Notes: generated by a model not told the origin, from the sequence alone. 64,000 bases of DNA from DASXRC01 sp036506795 (GCA_036506795.1 DASXRC010000228.1:88699-152698), one strand, 5' to 3'; counted from the first letter of the stretch, positions 24,934 through 34,291 are shown. Numbers and translations: made by a program.

Positions 24934-26835
24934 ATGAGTACGGAGCAGGCGCCGCCCGCCGCCCTCAGCGAGGAAGCCGCCGCCGCACCGGCGGACGCCG
25001 CCGAGGCGGACCCGGCGAATACGGAAGCCGCGAGCACGGCCGGCGCAAACCCCGATGTCGAGGACGAACGCTGGACGGCGTTCGCCCCCGCGCAGGTACG
25101 CCCGCCCGGCCGGCCGCGCCGAGTCGCGGCAGCGCTCGGCCGGGTGCTGGTGCACGAGTGGACCATCGCGAGCCTCTGCGGCCTGGTACTCGCCATGATC
25201 ATGACCTGGCCAACGCTGCGCTACCCGCTCTACACCATCCCGCAGGACGTCTGGGATCCGGCGCTGCAGGCCTGGCAGATGGCCTGGGCCGGGCACGCCC
25301 TGACCACGGACCCCGCCCAGCTCTGGCACGCCAACGCGTTCTTCCCCGAGCGGTACAGCTACGCGTTCTCGGACAGCCTGCTGGGGTACGCCCCGGCCGG
25401 CATGATCGGCAGCGGGCCGCCCGCGGCGGTCCTCCGCTACAACATCATGTACGTCCTGCTCCACGCGCTCGCGTTTGTCGGGGCGTACGCGCTGGTCCGC
25501 CAGCTGGGTTCGAACCGGACCGGCGCCGCGCTGGCCGGCCTGGCCTTCGCGTACGCGCCGTGGCGGCTGTCACAGGCCGGCCACCTGCATGTCCTGTCGA
25601 CGGGCGGCATTGCCCTCTCCCTCGCGATGTTGGCGCGAGGACACGGCTGGTCGCTGCGCAACGGCTACCGGCCCGAGCGGCGGCGCGTGGGGTGGGCCGT
25701 CGCCGGCTGGCTCGTGGCGGCGTGGCAGATCAGCCTCGGCTTCGGCATCGGGCTGCCCTTCGCGTACGCCCTCGGGTTGATCGTGCTGGTCGCGACCGCG
25801 GGGTGGCTGGTCACCCTCGTCCGTGGCCGCCCGCGGCCGATCGGCCGGGGTCTCCTCGTCGCGGACCTGCTCGGCGGCCTCGTCTTCGCGGGGGCCGGCG
25901 CGCTTCTCGCGCTGCCGTACTTCAAGGTGGCCGACCTGCACCCGTACGCCAAACGCAGCGTCGCCGATGTCGGATTCTTCTCCCCACCGCTCAAGGCGTT
26001 CTTCATCGCGCCCGCCGAGTCCCGGCTCTGGGGTGGCGCACACGCGGCCGCGCGCGGCGGGCTGCGCTGGCAGGCCGAGATGACGCTCCTGCCGGGGTTC
26101 GTGCTGCTCGGCCTCGCGGCGGCCGGCCTGGTGTTCTCGATCTGGACGCTCCGGCAGCGGCTGTTGCTGCTCGCCGGCGTGGTGCTGACCGTGGCTCTCG
26201 GCATGGGCACCGAGTTCTTCGGTGGCGACCCCGGCTACCTGACCCTGTTCAAACACCTGCCGGGATGGGACGGCATCCGGACACCGGGCCGGCTGGTGCT
26301 GTGGACGACGCTACTGCTCGCCGTGCTCGCCGCCGGAGCGGTATGCGCGTTCGTCGAGCGGGTGAGCGAGGTCGCGGCCGAACGGGGTCGTCGCCGCCCC
26401 GGGCCATGGCTCCGCCTGGCGACGCTGATCCCGCTCGCCCTCGTGCTGGTAGAGGGGCTCAACGCCACGCCGCACCCGATCGTGCCGCAGCAGCCGGCCG
26501 CGATGCGCGTGGCCGACGGCCCGATCCTCGTGCTGCCGAGCCGCGACCCGACGGACGCGGACGTCATGCTCTGGTCGACGGACCGGTTCGCGTCGCTCGT
26601 CAACGGCACGAGCGGGTTCACGCCGGCGCGCCTGGCCGAGATCAGGCAGACGACGGTGGCGTTTCCCGACGCCACGAGCGTGGATTACCTGCAGCAGCTG
26701 GGCGTACGCAGCGTCATCGTGCTGCGCGATCAGGTGGCCGGCACGCCGTGGGCGGGTGCGCTGGACCGGCCGACCGAAGGCCTCGGCGTGGAGCGCCAGG
26801 AGGTCGGCGACGCGGTCGTGTTCCGGATTCCGTAG
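24934..26835 (+). CDS. Large multi-pass membrane protein, GT-C-like
   Basis: A 633-residue protein with an Ala/Pro/Glu-rich N-terminal tail of about 75 residues, then about ten to twelve membrane helices and a ~130-residue C-terminal extracellular domain. The first loop contains DVWDPALQAWQMAWAGHAL, typical of acidic GT-C transferase first loops, and the second LTTDPAQLWHANAFFPERYS. It resembles bacterial YfhO/PMT-like sugar transferases or uncharacterised actinobacterial membrane proteins. It converges with the GT87 gene (7-bp gap) in a region devoted to cell-envelope sugars. Substrate unknown. Confidence 0.65.
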   Translation: MSTEQAPPAALSEEAAAAPADAAEADPANTEAASTAGANPDVEDERWTAFAPAQVRPPGRPRRVAAALGRVLVHEWTIASLCGLVLAMIMTWPTLRYPLYTIPQDVWDPALQAWQMAWAGHALTTDPAQLWHANAFFPERYSYAFSDSLLGYAPAGMIGSGPPAAVLRYNIMYVLLHALAFVGAYALVRQLGSNRTGAALAGLAFAYAPWRLSQAGHLHVLSTGGIALSLAMLARGHGWSLRNGYRPERRRVGWAVAGWLVAAWQISLGFGIGLPFAYALGLIVLVATAGWLVTLVRGRPRPIGRGLLVADLLGGLVFAGAGALLALPYFKVADLHPYAKRSVADVGFFSPPLKAFFIAPAESRLWGGAHAAARGGLRWQAEMTLLPGFVLLGLAAAGLVFSIWTLRQRLLLLAGVVLTVALGMGTEFFGGDPGYLTLFKHLPGWDGIRTPGRLVLWTTLLLAVLAAGAVCAFVERVSEVAAERGRRRPGPWLRLATLIPLALVLVEGLNATPHPIVPQQPAAMRVADGPILVLPSRDPTDADVMLWSTDRFASLVNGTSGFTPARLAEIRQTTVAFPDATSVDYLQQLGVRSVIVLRDQVAGTPWAGALDRPTEGLGVERQEVGDAVVFRIP

Positions 26836-26842
26836 GCCCGAG

Positions 26843-28360
26843 TCAGTCGGCCGGCGGCGTGACGGCTGCGAACAGGGGCGTCGACTCCGACCGACGAGCC
26901 GGCGCAAGGCGCCGGGCCAGCCAATCGGCGTCCGGCGCGCCGTCGAGCACGCCGCCGTCCGGATCGTCGTCGTAGGTGTGCCGGACCGCATCGTGTTCCG
27001 GGCGGAGGATGTCGCGTACGACGAGCCCGCAGAGCACCGCCACGGTCACCAGGCGCAGGCCCGCGGCGAGTACGAAGACGCCCTCGGGAAAGACCTGCCG
27101 ACCCGAGGCGCCCATCAGCTCGCCGTAGAACGCTACGAAGTAGCAGACCTCGGCGGCCTGCCAGGCGAGGAACGCTCCCCACCGCGGCCGGGCGAGCACG
27201 ACCAACGGGAGCAGCCAGAGCACGAACTGCTGCGACCACACCTTGTTGAAGATCAGGAAGGTGGCGACCACCAGAAACGCGAGCTGGCCGAACCGCGGTC
27301 GCCGGGGTGCCATCAACGTGAGCACGCCGATGGCCAGCCAGGCGAGCAGGATCAGGGCGTACGTGAGGTAGTTCAGCTGCGGGTCAACGTGCGCGCCGAG
27401 CCAGTGGAAGGCCTCGAAGCCGTACCGGCCGCCGCCCCGCGGGAAGTGGTCGCCGACGTACCAGAGCGTGCCCCAGTCGATGCCCCGGGCGGTGTTCAGC
27501 TGGAGGAACCGGTGCCAGCTGTCCCAGTTCGCCAGCATCACCGGCACGTTCACGGCCGCCCACGTCAGCACGGCGGCGCCGATTGACCGCCAGACCGGGC
27601 GGGACCTCCCCGCTCGCAGGCCGAGCAGGATCAGCGGCACGAACAGGAACCCCGGCCAGAGCTTGGCGGCGGTGCCGAGTCCGAGCAGTACCCCGGCGAG
27701 CACCGGTCTCTCCCGGGCCCAGGCGTAGATGCCGAACACCGCCAGCGCGATCGCTAGCAGGTCCCAGTTCACCGTCGCGCTTAGCAGCAGGGCGGGCGAC
27801 AACGCGAACATCGCGGCGTCCCAGAGTCTGCGCCGGCGCAGCGCAAGGATGGTCGCCACGCTGGCCACGGCGAGGCCGCCGAGGACGATCGCGTTGATGT
27901 CGTAGAACCACATGCCCTGGTTGAAGCCCTCGCGGCCGGCGCCGATCGCGTGTACGGGCAGACCGATCGCGCCCATGAAGAAGCCGGTGAGGACCGGGTA
28001 CTCGACCGCGTGGTCCAGATACGGGATCTTGCCGTCGCTCAGGCCCTCGGCGTAGTAGAGCGCCAACACGTCGGTATAGCAGAACTTCTTGTACTGCATC
28101 AGGTCCCGCCAGTCCCCGTCCTGGCACGGCGACTTCTCCACCCAGTGCAGCGCCAGCGTGAGGCAGGTCAGCGCGAGAATGATGCGGGCCGCGGTCCAGA
28201 ACCGCCCACGCGTCGCGCCTTCCGGCCCGCCTCGCTCGGCGGCGTGCTCGCCGAGCGGCCCGCCGATGGCCTCCGACAGCCCGCGCACGAACGCGTCGGA
28301 CCGGCTCGGCGCGTCGACGCGCCCCGGCTCCTCGACGCTGGACGCCGACTCCACCCTCAC
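26843..28360 (-). CDS. GT87-family (DUF2029) polyprenyl-linked glycosyltransferase, Rv0051-like
   Basis: A 505-residue membrane protein with a ~55-residue cytoplasmic N-terminus and about ten helices. The first extracytoplasmic loop has EKSPCQDGDWRDLMQYKKFC with acidic residues expected of GT-C enzymes. Later motifs are YLDHAVEYPVLTGFFMGAIG and LGTAAKLWPGFLFVPLILLG (the GT87 lysine helix), then FNKVWSQQFVLWLLPL. Its place next to ponA and the ssb operon matches mycobacterial Rv0051. The role is probably glycan assembly on the outer membrane face. The GTG start has a weak ribosome site. Confidence 0.8.
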   Translation of the reverse strand: MRVESASSVEEPGRVDAPSRSDAFVRGLSEAIGGPLGEHAAERGGPEGATRGRFWTAARIILALTCLTLALHWVEKSPCQDGDWRDLMQYKKFCYTDVLALYYAEGLSDGKIPYLDHAVEYPVLTGFFMGAIGLPVHAIGAGREGFNQGMWFYDINAIVLGGLAVASVATILALRRRRLWDAAMFALSPALLLSATVNWDLLAIALAVFGIYAWARERPVLAGVLLGLGTAAKLWPGFLFVPLILLGLRAGRSRPVWRSIGAAVLTWAAVNVPVMLANWDSWHRFLQLNTARGIDWGTLWYVGDHFPRGGGRYGFEAFHWLGAHVDPQLNYLTYALILLAWLAIGVLTLMAPRRPRFGQLAFLVVATFLIFNKVWSQQFVLWLLPLVVLARPRWGAFLAWQAAEVCYFVAFYGELMGASGRQVFPEGVFVLAAGLRLVTVAVLCGLVVRDILRPEHDAVRHTYDDDPDGGVLDGAPDADWLARRLAPARRSESTPLFAAVTPPAD

Positions 28361-28429
28361 GAACAGGCATCCTGCCGCATCGACCCGCTCGGCCTGCCGG
28401 GTGATGTCACCTGCACCGCGAACGGTCGC

Positions 28430-31144
28430 CTATTGGCGGCGGGTGGGACTGGGTGATACCTGGATCCCGCCCCCGATACCGCCGGCCGGCGGCGGCGTGG
28501 GATCGGGCGACCGGTGACCGCCACCGTTGCCGTTGCCGTTACCGCCGCCCGGGCAGAACAGCGGGATGAGGCAGCCATCGTTCTTCTGGCCGTCGGGGCT
28601 TGGCGAGACGCCGTTGCCGGTGTCCGCGTCACCGGTGCCCTTGCGGTCCGGGAAGGCCTTCTCGGGCAGCCCACGGTTCGCCTCGTCCATGAACTGCTCC
28701 CAGATGTCGCCGGGCAGCCCCGAACCACCGATCTTGTTGTTGTTCTTGTCGCGGATCGGCAGCCGGTCCTTGACGTTGCCGACCCACACGGCCGCGGCGA
28801 TCTGCCGGGTCGCACCGATCATCCACGCGTCGCCGTTCTCTTTGCTCTTCGAGTTGAGCTCCCACGTACCGGTCTTGCCGAGCGCCGGCCGGCTGCCGTC
28901 GAGCCGGTGGCCCCAGTGCGCGGGGATCTTCTCCAGCACCGAGGTTTCGTCGTCGACCTGCTCCGGGACGAACCGCTGCTCACCCTTGACCTTCTCGCTG
29001 TCGATGGCCTTCCACTTGCCGGTGTCGTGGTCCTTCTGCTCCACCTTCACGACGAAGTGGGCCTTGTGGTAGACGCCACGGTTCGCGAACGTCGCGATCC
29101 CGTTCGCGTGGTCCAGCACGGTGATCCAGTACTGGCCGTAGCCCACCTGCGTGCCGAACCTCGACGGCGCCACCTCGTCGCCATTCTTAATCTTGGTGAG
29201 GTCCACCGGGTCGAACGGCTTCTCCTGGTTCCAGAGGTGGGTCACGCCGGCGGCCTTCGCGGCATCCACGACCTTATTGGGCCCGATCTCCTTGGTGATC
29301 CAGTAGAACGGCACGTTGTACGACTCAACCGCCGCCTGCTCGAGCGTGCACCACTTTCCGCCGTTGTCGCACTTGAGGTTCGTCCGACCGGCGTTGGAGA
29401 TGACGAAGTCGTCGCTCTTCTTGTTCGGCGTACCGTTGTCGTCCACGGTCTTCGTGGCGTCCCAGTGCGAGTCGACCGACTTGCCGGCCTGGAGCGCGGC
29501 GGCAAGCGTATAGATCTTGAAGGTCGACCCGGGGGCGTGGCCCCCGCTGCCGTCGTAGTTCAGCCCCGCGTAGTCGACGCCAACGCCGGTCTCACCGCCG
29601 TAGTACGCGAGCACCCGGCCGTTGCTCGGGTCGATCGCCACCAGGGCGTCCATCAGGTTCTTCGGTTGGCCGTACATCGGCGAGCCCTTGACGCGCCGGG
29701 TCGCGCTCTCGGCCGCCTTCTGGATCCTCGGGTCGACCGTCGTGGTGATCTTGTAGCCGCCGGTCTTCAACGCCTGGCTGCACGCCTCGGGCGAGGCGCA
29801 GATCCCCATCTGCTGCATCTCGTCCTTGACGTAGTTGATGACGTTGCCGACCGGCGTCTTCTGGCCACACCCCTGGATGCAGCTGAGGTCCTCCTTGAGC
29901 ACCTTCGGGTAGACCATCTTCGCTCGGACCGCCGGGTCCAGTTCTTGCTTCTGGACCATCCCGTCGAGCACGTAGTTCCAGCGGTCCTTGGCGAGCGCGG
30001 CCGCCTCCGGACTGCGGGACGGGTCGTATCCGGGGTGTCCGCCGGCGACGGGCTCGGGCTGCTTGATCACGGCGGCCAGCACCGCCGCCTCGGCGGGCGT
30101 CACCGCCTGGGGCGTGCCGGGCTTGCCGATCACCGACTTGTTCGGACCGAAGTACGCCTTCGCGGCGGCCTCGATCCCGTACGCGCCTCGGCCGAACGGG
30201 ATGGTGTTCAGGTAGAAGCCGAGGATCTCTTCCTTGGAGTACTGGGAGTTCAGCTTCGAGGCGATGACGGCCTCGCGGACCTTCCGGGCGTACGTCACGC
30301 CGGTCAGGTTCGCGGCGTGCCGGGCGTACTGCTGGGTGATCGTGGATGCGCCCTGCGTCTCGCCGCCGGTGAAGTTGTTCCACGCGGCTCGCGCGATGCC
30401 GGCGTAGTCGACGCCGCCGTGCTTGTAGAAGTTGCGGTCCTCGGCCGAGATCACCGCCTGCTTGACGTACGGCAGGACCTGTCCGATGGGTACCTGGATC
30501 CGGTTCTCCTCGGCCAGCTTCGCGAGCTGCGTCTGCCCGTCGGCGTAGTAGAGCGTCGTCGTCTCCGGCAACGACAGTTGGGCGGGCGTCGGGACGTTCT
30601 CGAAGTAGTAGGTCCCACCGACGACGGCGCCGCCGGCGAGCATGCTGAAGATTGCGAACCCGGCGGCCAGCCAGTTGATGAGCCGACGCCGCTTGGCCCG
30701 CTTCAGCGCGGCCGGGTCGCTCCTGCCTCGACCGCCGGGACCACCCGGACCGCCGGGGCGTCCCGGACCGGCCGGCCCGCCCGGCCGGACGCCGCCGGGC
30801 CCGACACCGCCCGGGGCCACCGGCCGTACGACGGCGCGGCCCACCGTTGCGCGGCCGGTCGCTACCCCGACGCCCGGCACCGAGGCCCGGCCGACGCCCG
30901 GCTGGTTGTGCCCGTTGTGCTCGGTGCCGACGCCGCCGCCGACGATAGGGCGAGCCACCGACGCCCGGCCCACCGAGGCCCGCCCTGCGGGCACCGAGGC
31001 GCGGGCCGCGTACGCACCGGCGTTGGCCGGCCAGTCGCTCGCGGCCGCCGATCCGTTGCCTACGGCGTCCGGTTCGTGGCCGTCGGTCGGGTCCGGGACA
31101 TGGGCACGACCGCGCGCGGAACTGCCGTCGCCGTACGAGTTCAT
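28430..31144 (-). CDS. ponA: Bifunctional class A penicillin-binding protein (PonA-like)
   Basis: A 904-residue protein. A ~155-residue Gly/Pro/Arg-rich cytoplasmic tail contains repeated GRASV/GRATV units. One membrane helix follows (LINWLAAGFAIFSMLAGGAV), then the GT51 transglycosylase domain (AEDRNFYKHGGVDYAGIARA, GASTITQQYARHAANLTG) and the transpeptidase domain. The latter has the active serine in APGSTFKIYTLAAAL, SYN in ESYNVPFYW and KTG in GKTGTWELNSKS. A Pro/Gly-rich tail ends it. It polymerises and cross-links peptidoglycan. It matches mycobacterial ponA1 in gene order, next to the DUF5318 gene. Confidence 0.94.
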   Translation of the reverse strand: MNSYGDGSSARGRAHVPDPTDGHEPDAVGNGSAAASDWPANAGAYAARASVPAGRASVGRASVARPIVGGGVGTEHNGHNQPGVGRASVPGVGVATGRATVGRAVVRPVAPGGVGPGGVRPGGPAGPGRPGGPGGPGGRGRSDPAALKRAKRRRLINWLAAGFAIFSMLAGGAVVGGTYYFENVPTPAQLSLPETTTLYYADGQTQLAKLAEENRIQVPIGQVLPYVKQAVISAEDRNFYKHGGVDYAGIARAAWNNFTGGETQGASTITQQYARHAANLTGVTYARKVREAVIASKLNSQYSKEEILGFYLNTIPFGRGAYGIEAAAKAYFGPNKSVIGKPGTPQAVTPAEAAVLAAVIKQPEPVAGGHPGYDPSRSPEAAALAKDRWNYVLDGMVQKQELDPAVRAKMVYPKVLKEDLSCIQGCGQKTPVGNVINYVKDEMQQMGICASPEACSQALKTGGYKITTTVDPRIQKAAESATRRVKGSPMYGQPKNLMDALVAIDPSNGRVLAYYGGETGVGVDYAGLNYDGSGGHAPGSTFKIYTLAAALQAGKSVDSHWDATKTVDDNGTPNKKSDDFVISNAGRTNLKCDNGGKWCTLEQAAVESYNVPFYWITKEIGPNKVVDAAKAAGVTHLWNQEKPFDPVDLTKIKNGDEVAPSRFGTQVGYGQYWITVLDHANGIATFANRGVYHKAHFVVKVEQKDHDTGKWKAIDSEKVKGEQRFVPEQVDDETSVLEKIPAHWGHRLDGSRPALGKTGTWELNSKSKENGDAWMIGATRQIAAAVWVGNVKDRLPIRDKNNNKIGGSGLPGDIWEQFMDEANRGLPEKAFPDRKGTGDADTGNGVSPSPDGQKNDGCLIPLFCPGGGNGNGNGGGHRSPDPTPPPAGGIGGGIQVSPSPTRRQ

Positions 31145-31217
31145 TCCTCACACCCTGCCGGTCGCCGTGGTACGCCCCCGCGTCACCACCGGGTTGCCGT
31201 GAGCTGAGCCACGCTTC

Positions 31218-31242
31218 GGTCCGCCTCGCGGCGAGGCGGACC
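31218..31242 (-). terminator. Hairpin between the DUF5318 gene and ponA
   Basis: Perfect 10-bp inverted repeat GGTCCGCCTC / GAGGCGGACC with a 5-base loop. It lies about 90 bp past the end of the DUF5318 gene and 74 bp before the ponA start, so it could end transcription of the former or attenuate the latter. Confidence 0.5.
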
Positions 31243-31329
31243 TGGATGAAATAACGGGACTTTTCCGATTAGGGACTTGCCGCCCAGCCAACCGATTCGG
31301 GGACTCATCGGGTCGAGCCGGGCCATCGC

Positions 31330-31803
31330 TCACCGTCGGGCCTCTCGCCTTCTCGGGTTGCTAACCGTGGTGGCCGCACCGGCACTCGCCGCGAGCTGAC
31401 CCGGGCGCAGGGTCGCGCCGTCGGGTCGCCCCTCCGAGAGGCCATCGCGGCCGAGCAGAAACTGCTCCACGAGGAGATTCCATCCGCAGCCGCGGCAGAC
31501 CTCCACCACGTACACCTGGAACTCACGCAGCGTCATCGCCAGGACGGGCAGCTCGGCCCGGGTGCGGGCCTGCCCGGCGGACTGCTTGAGTTCATCGCCG
31601 TAAATGTAATGGACGAGGGTGAGGTTCTCCCGCCGGCACACCGGGCAGCGCACGTCGGTGGGATCGCCGTGAAATCGGGCGGCGCTCTTGAGGTAGGGCG
31701 AAGCGTCGCAGACCTCATAAGTCCCGATGCGACCGGCGTATAGGTCGCGCAGCAGGGCTCGCCTCCTGAGCGAGTAGTCCACCACCTGCCGCTGCGTACG
31801 CAT
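31330..31803 (-). CDS. DUF5318 family protein (Rv0049-like)
   Basis: A 157-residue soluble protein. It begins MRTQRQVVDYSLRRRALLRD and has two cysteine pairs, CPVC (around VRCPVCRREN) and CRGC (VVEVCRGCGWN), suggesting a zinc ribbon. The length and location between ponA and the PadR/ino1 pair match mycobacterial Rv0049. Function unknown; conserved neighbourhood hints at cell-wall growth or gene regulation. Confidence 0.8.
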   Translation of the reverse strand: MRTQRQVVDYSLRRRALLRDLYAGRIGTYEVCDASPYLKSAARFHGDPTDVRCPVCRRENLTLVHYIYGDELKQSAGQARTRAELPVLAMTLREFQVYVVEVCRGCGWNLLVEQFLLGRDGLSEGRPDGATLRPGQLAASAGAATTVSNPRRREARR

Positions 31804-31843
31804 GCGGAAGAGGGTACGCGGTTCGACGGCACGAGGCGAGGCT

Positions 31844-31900
31844 GAGCTACCGGCACTCGCTCCGCTCGCTCGGCCGAGCTACCGGCGCTCGCTCCGCTCG
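31844..31900. repeat. Two 25-bp near-identical direct repeats
   Basis: GAGCTACCGGCACTCGCTCC... at 31844-31868 recurs at 31876-31900 with one mismatch, spaced by 7 bp (period 32). Each unit contains partially palindromic CGCTCGCTCCGCTCG. It lies between the DUF5318 and PadR genes, upstream of the PadR operator. Confidence 0.75.
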
Positions 31901-31978
31901 CGCGACTCCGGTGACTGTGTGTGACCACACCCACCCGTCCGGCGGTGTTGCTTATCGGCCAACGGCCGTCTAACGTTG

Positions 31979-32001
31979 CGATGTATCGGCACGATACATC
32001 G
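31979..32001 (+). promoter_or_regulatory. PadR-type palindromic operator
   Basis: Perfect inverted repeat CGATGTATCG-GCA-CGATACATCG. Its core ATGTAT...ATACAT fits the PadR-family consensus. It ends 41 bp before the padR start, where a promoter would lie, which suggests autoregulation. Binding is inferred from pattern and location. Confidence 0.7.
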
Positions 32002-32042
32002 GGCGCTCGGCAGAGCAAGATCTTGGGAGGGGACGGCGAACC

Positions 32043-32636
32043 ATGCTCGACCTCGCGATCCTCGGCCTCCTCCACGAGTCCCCGATGCACGGCTATGAGC
32101 TGCGTAAACAGCTCGCGACCAAACTGGGTGCCATCCGGGCGGCGATCAGCTACGGCTCTCTGTACCCCACCCTCCGCCGCCTCCAGGTGGCGGGATGGAT
32201 CACGGAGGCCGGCGAGACCGCCGCCGGTGCCGAGCAGATCCCGCCGCTGACGAGCCGTCGAGGTCGGGTGGTTTACAAGATCACCGCCGAGGGCAAGGAA
32301 CGGTTCCAGGAGCTGCTCGCGCAGGCCGGCCCGGAGACATACGACGACACCGGGTTCGGCGTCCACTTCGCGTTCTTCGCCCGCACCGACCAGGCGACCC
32401 GCCTGCGGATCCTCGAGGGCCGCCGACGCAAGGTCGAGGAGCGCCGGGAGGGTCTGCGCAACGTGCTCGGCCGCGCCGCGGAGCGCCTCGACGCGTACAC
32501 CCTCGAACTTCAGCGCCACGGCCTCGACGCCTGCGAGCGCGAGGTCCGCTGGCTGGAGGAGCTCATCGCCAACGAGCGCTCCGGCCGCGCCCCACAAGCG
32601 CCTACCCCGCCTCCGGACACGCCGGAGCGGCCGTGA
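32043..32636 (+). CDS. PadR-family transcriptional regulator (Rv0047c-like)
   Basis: A 197-residue protein. The PadR winged helix starts at LDLAILGLLHESPMHGYELR and includes AISYGSLYPTLRRLQVAGWI and the wing RGRVVYKITAEGKERFQELL. A C-terminal coiled-coil dimerisation part follows (RLRILEGRRRKVEERREGLR). The stop is 17 bp from the ino1 start, so the pair is co-transcribed, as in mycobacteria (Rv0047c/ino1). It may control inositol synthesis and itself through the palindrome upstream. Confidence 0.9.
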   Translation: MLDLAILGLLHESPMHGYELRKQLATKLGAIRAAISYGSLYPTLRRLQVAGWITEAGETAAGAEQIPPLTSRRGRVVYKITAEGKERFQELLAQAGPETYDDTGFGVHFAFFARTDQATRLRILEGRRRKVEERREGLRNVLGRAAERLDAYTLELQRHGLDACEREVRWLEELIANERSGRAPQAPTPPPDTPERP

Positions 32637-32653
32637 TGAAAGAAGGAGGCACG

Positions 32654-33733
32654 ATGGGCTCCGTCCGCGTCGCCATCGTCGGTGTCGGTAACTGCGCCTC
32701 GTCCCTGGTTCAGGGCGTGCAGTACTACCGCGACGCCGACCCGAACGACCGCGTCCCGGGTCTCATGCACGTCACCTTCGGCGACTACCACGTATCCGAC
32801 GTGGAGTTCGTCGCGGCGTTCGACGTGGACGCCAAGAAGGTCGGACGTGATCTCGCTGAGGCGATCGTCGCCAGCGAGAACAACACCATAAAGATCTGCG
32901 ATGTGCCGCCGACCGGAGTGACCGTTCAGCGCGGTCCGACCCTGGACGGCCTCGGCAAGTACTACCTACAGACCATCACCGAGTCCGACGAAACCCCGGT
33001 CGACGTCGTCAAGGCGCTGCGGGACGTACGGGCGGACGTGCTCGTGTCCTACCTACCGGTGGGCTCCGAGGACGCCGACAAGTTCTACGCCCAATGCGCG
33101 ATCGACGCCGGCGTGGCGTTCGTCAACGCCCTGCCGGTGTTCATCGCGTCCGACCCGGAGTGGGCCGCGAAGTTCGAGGCGGCCGGCGTGCCGATCGTCG
33201 GCGACGACATCAAGTCGCAGGTCGGCGCCACCATCACGCACCGCGTCATGGCGAAGCTGTTCGAGGACCGCGGCGTCCGGCTGGACCGCACGTACCAGCT
33301 CAACGTCGGGGGCAACATGGACTTCAAGAACATGCTTGAGCGCGACCGGCTGGAGTCCAAGAAGATCTCCAAGACGCAGGCGGTGACGAGCAACCTCGAG
33401 CACGAGCTCGGTGCCCGCAACGTCCACATCGGTCCGAGCGACTACGTGCAGTGGCTCGATGACCGCAAGTGGGCGTACGTACGCCTCGAGGGGCGCGCCT
33501 TCGGTGACGTCCCGCTCAACCTGGAGTACAAGCTCGAGGTCTGGGATTCGCCGAACTCGGCCGGCATCATCATCGACGCGATCCGGGCGGCCAAGATCGC
33601 CAAGGACCGCGGCATCGGCGGGCCGATCCTGTCCGCATCGTCGTACCTGATGAAGTCGCCGCCCGAGCAACGCGAGGACACCAAGGCCCGGGCGTGGCTC
33701 GAGGCGTTCATCCGCGGCGAGGTCGACCGCTGA
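32654..33733 (+). CDS. ino1: Inositol-3-phosphate synthase
   Basis: A 359-residue protein. The NAD-binding N-terminus is VAIVGVGNCASSLVQGVQYY; further family blocks are LVSYLPVGSEDADKFYAQ, IVGDDIKSQVGATITHR, LNVGGNMDFKNMLERDRLES and KLEVWDSPNSAGIIIDAIR. It isomerises glucose-6-phosphate to inositol-3-phosphate, feeding mycothiol and phosphatidylinositol. The ATG at 32654 follows GGAGG by 7 bases, preferred over the upstream ATG. It is preceded by padR and followed by a strong terminator. Confidence 0.96.
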   Translation: MGSVRVAIVGVGNCASSLVQGVQYYRDADPNDRVPGLMHVTFGDYHVSDVEFVAAFDVDAKKVGRDLAEAIVASENNTIKICDVPPTGVTVQRGPTLDGLGKYYLQTITESDETPVDVVKALRDVRADVLVSYLPVGSEDADKFYAQCAIDAGVAFVNALPVFIASDPEWAAKFEAAGVPIVGDDIKSQVGATITHRVMAKLFEDRGVRLDRTYQLNVGGNMDFKNMLERDRLESKKISKTQAVTSNLEHELGARNVHIGPSDYVQWLDDRKWAYVRLEGRAFGDVPLNLEYKLEVWDSPNSAGIIIDAIRAAKIAKDRGIGGPILSASSYLMKSPPEQREDTKARAWLEAFIRGEVDR

Positions 33734-33752
33734 CGGCCTGGGCGTGGCGGGC

Positions 33753-33776
33753 GCCGGGTCCCGAGCGGGACCCGGC
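33753..33776 (+). terminator. Hairpin terminator after ino1
   Basis: Perfect 10-bp stem GCCGGGTCCC / GGGACCCGGC with a 4-base GAGC loop, 20 bp after the ino1 stop and 15 bp before the converging ogt gene. It can terminate both strands. No poly-T tract. Confidence 0.75.
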
Positions 33777-33790
33777 CCCCCGCGGTCGGG

Positions 33791-34291
33791 TCAGCGCCAT
33801 GTGTGTTCAAGCGTGACCCGCGCCTCGAGCTCCAGCAGGTGCCGCTTGCGAGCCAGCCCGCCACCGAAGCCGACCAGCTTGCCGCCGGCGCCGACGACCC
33901 GATGGCACGGCACGACGATCGGCAGCGGGTTGCGGTTGCACGCGGCCCCGACCGCGCGGGCACCCGTCGGATCGGTCGGTCGATCCGACGGCCCACCGAC
34001 CGCGGCCGCGACCTCGCCGTAGGTACGCATGGCCCCGTATGGAATCGCGGCCAACTCCGACCAGACCGCACGCTCGAAGTCGCCCCCGCGGCGGACCGAC
34101 AGGGGCAGGTCGAACTCGGTGAGCTCACCGGCGAAGTAGGACCGCAGTTGCTCAGCCGCGGCGGCCAGCAGCTCGTCGTCGCCGCGCTCACCACCGGCCG
34201 GGGCGCCGTCGAAGCTGATCGCGCAGACGCCGGCCTCGTCGACGGCCACCCCAAGGTCACCGATTGGGCTGAGCACGACACGCCACCGCAC
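33791..34291 (-). CDS. ogt: Methylated-DNA-protein-cysteine methyltransferase
   Basis: A 166-residue protein. The active-site motif IVVPCHRVVGAGG contains the acceptor cysteine. The DNA-binding segment reads YGEVAAAVGGPSDRPTDPTG with the preceding FERAVWSELAAIPYG, and NRNPLPI completes the family block. It removes alkyl groups from O6-alkylguanine in a suicide reaction. The GTG at 34289-34291 gives VRWRVVLSPIGDLG, the usual N-terminus; the upstream open frame is arginine-rich shadow sequence. Transcribed towards ino1. Confidence 0.92.
   Translation of the reverse strand: MRWRVVLSPIGDLGVAVDEAGVCAISFDGAPAGGERGDDELLAAAAEQLRSYFAGELTEFDLPLSVRRGGDFERAVWSELAAIPYGAMRTYGEVAAAVGGPSDRPTDPTGARAVGAACNRNPLPIVVPCHRVVGAGGKLVGFGGGLARKRHLLELEARVTLEHTWR

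Noticed and set aside
28514..31207. 897-codon plus-strand frame opposite ponA
   Set aside because: Val/Leu/Arg/His-rich shadow of ponA with no motif.
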